64,000 nucleotides of DNA. It comes from Variovorax sp. (GTDB lineage Bacteria > Pseudomonadota > Gammaproteobacteria > Burkholderiales > Burkholderiaceae_C). Both the position numbers and the translations under genes were made by a program. The stretch covers positions 62,001-126,000 of the forward strand of contig JAGIAI010000005.1 in assembly GCA_017744935.1 (NCBI GenBank). Reading direction: 5' to 3'. Below are positions 63,533 through 64,000 of this stretch, piece by piece (position 1 is the stretch's first letter; each line of letters begins with the position of its first letter). A model generated the notes under the pieces. That model saw only the letters and a program-made list of their open reading frames with translations. It searched no databases and was not told where the DNA came from.

Positions 63533-64000
63533 TCAGCGTTGGGTCGCGTGTTCCTTCATCTTCGCGAGCGTGACGGCCAGGGCGGCGCCGCCGATCATCT
63601 TGATGAGTCCGGCGTGCTGCGCGTAGAACTGGCTCACCTCGTCGACGATGCCCGGATGCGCCTGCTCTGCGTGCGCGGCGATCTCGGTGACCTGCCCGGG
63701 CGTCAGCTGCGATGCCTGATCCGGCGTCAGCTGGGTCTGGCCGGGCGCAAGGACGCGACCCAGTGCGCCGCCCGCCGCCCCGGACACCGCGGCCGGGCCC
63801 AGCGTGGCAAGGATCTGGTTCAGCATGCCTGCCTGCTGCGACGAAGACGACACGTTGAAGAGCTTTCCGACCAAGTCGCTGAAAGGCGGTGTCTGGTCAG
63901 ACCGCATCGCGGCGGCAAGGCCTGCCCCGAGCTGGTCGGTCGATGCGTTCTGCACGACCTGGTCGAAGTGGGCCTCCGGATTTCCGCCAACCGCCTGCTG
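63533..64000 (-). CDS. Hypothetical protein, 5' end beyond window
   Basis: At least 155 residues; the frame is open to the window edge, so the N terminus is missing. Readable part: Gln/Ala-rich start (QQAVGGNPEAHFDQVVQNAS), an Ala/Gly-rich region (LGPAAVSGAAGGALGRVLAP), a repeated LTPDQ/LTPGQ element, and a hydrophobic stretch near the C terminus (GLIKMIGGAALAVTLAKM). It resembles small, conserved, uncharacterised proteins of Burkholderiales (recollection). No function assigned. Confidence 0.7.
   Translation of the reverse strand, partial: QQAVGGNPEAHFDQVVQNASTDQLGAGLAAAMRSDQTPPFSDLVGKLFNVSSSSQQAGMLNQILATLGPAAVSGAAGGALGRVLAPGQTQLTPDQASQLTPGQVTEIAAHAEQAHPGIVDEVSQFYAQHAGLIKMIGGAALAVTLAKMKEHATQR

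Noticed and set aside
1..64000. CRISPR arrays, tRNA or rRNA genes, complete transposons
   Set aside because: Looked for regularly spaced repeats, clover-leaf ends and transposase motifs; none was seen.

Overview
The window is high-GC, gene-dense DNA with short intergenic gaps and many 4-bp start/stop overlaps. Gene content and protein style point to a betaproteobacterium of the Comamonadaceae (Variovorax-like). This is inferred from the proteins, not from rRNA: no rRNA, tRNA, CRISPR array, complete insertion sequence or prophage is visible.

Layout. 1-6210 holds a tannase/feruloyl esterase 3' end, a beta-carbonic anhydrase, a ClC channel, an ABC-2 type exporter preceded by a 31-codon membrane peptide frame, and a nucleoside hydrolase. 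6215-13499 holds a peptide-type ABC importer operon (binding protein, two permeases, two ATPases, phosphoribosyltransferase) divergent from an M20 amidohydrolase. 13500-16043 is a looser stretch with a gene remnant, two small frames, a GNAT acetyltransferase and a DTW-family tRNA modification enzyme, followed by a PBP5-type DD-carboxypeptidase. 17406-21067 is a copper-response operon (His-rich DUF2946-like protein, TolC-type lipoprotein, multicopper oxidase, CusF-like chaperone) behind a textbook CueR/MerR-type promoter. 21086-29187 has an acyl-CoA dehydrogenase, a paralogous pair of uncharacterised proteins, a PaoABC-type periplasmic aldehyde oxidoreductase and an EVE-domain protein.

29338-36705 contains a GYF_2/TPR/retropepsin-like fusion with an RDD protein, a Tat-type metallophosphoesterase with a cupredoxin, a methyltransferase, a DUF4337 protein, and an RpiR regulator convergent with a HAD phosphatase. 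36734-39442 is a Tat-exported phospholipase C with a small lipoprotein and a candidate Pho-box promoter. 39563-49203 has an acyl-CoA ligase and a five-gene RND efflux plus two-component operon with a direct-repeat box in front. 49210-54779 (minus strand) is a seven-gene run headed by an ECF sigma factor, a membrane anti-sigma factor and a subtilase. Divergent to it are a GH63-like glucosidase and a GH13 enzyme. 59241-63442 (minus strand) encodes a REC-PP2C-STAS protein and a multi-domain hybrid histidine kinase. The window ends in an incomplete hypothetical gene.

The most interesting candidate system is the sigma/anti-sigma/protease trio at 52241-54779. The periplasmic tail of the anti-sigma factor resembles the propeptide (I9-like) domain of S8 proteases, and the adjacent gene, overlapping by 4 bp, is a secreted S8 protease with an altered oxyanion-hole position. 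This suggests a direct inhibitor/substrate link between protease and anti-sigma factor.
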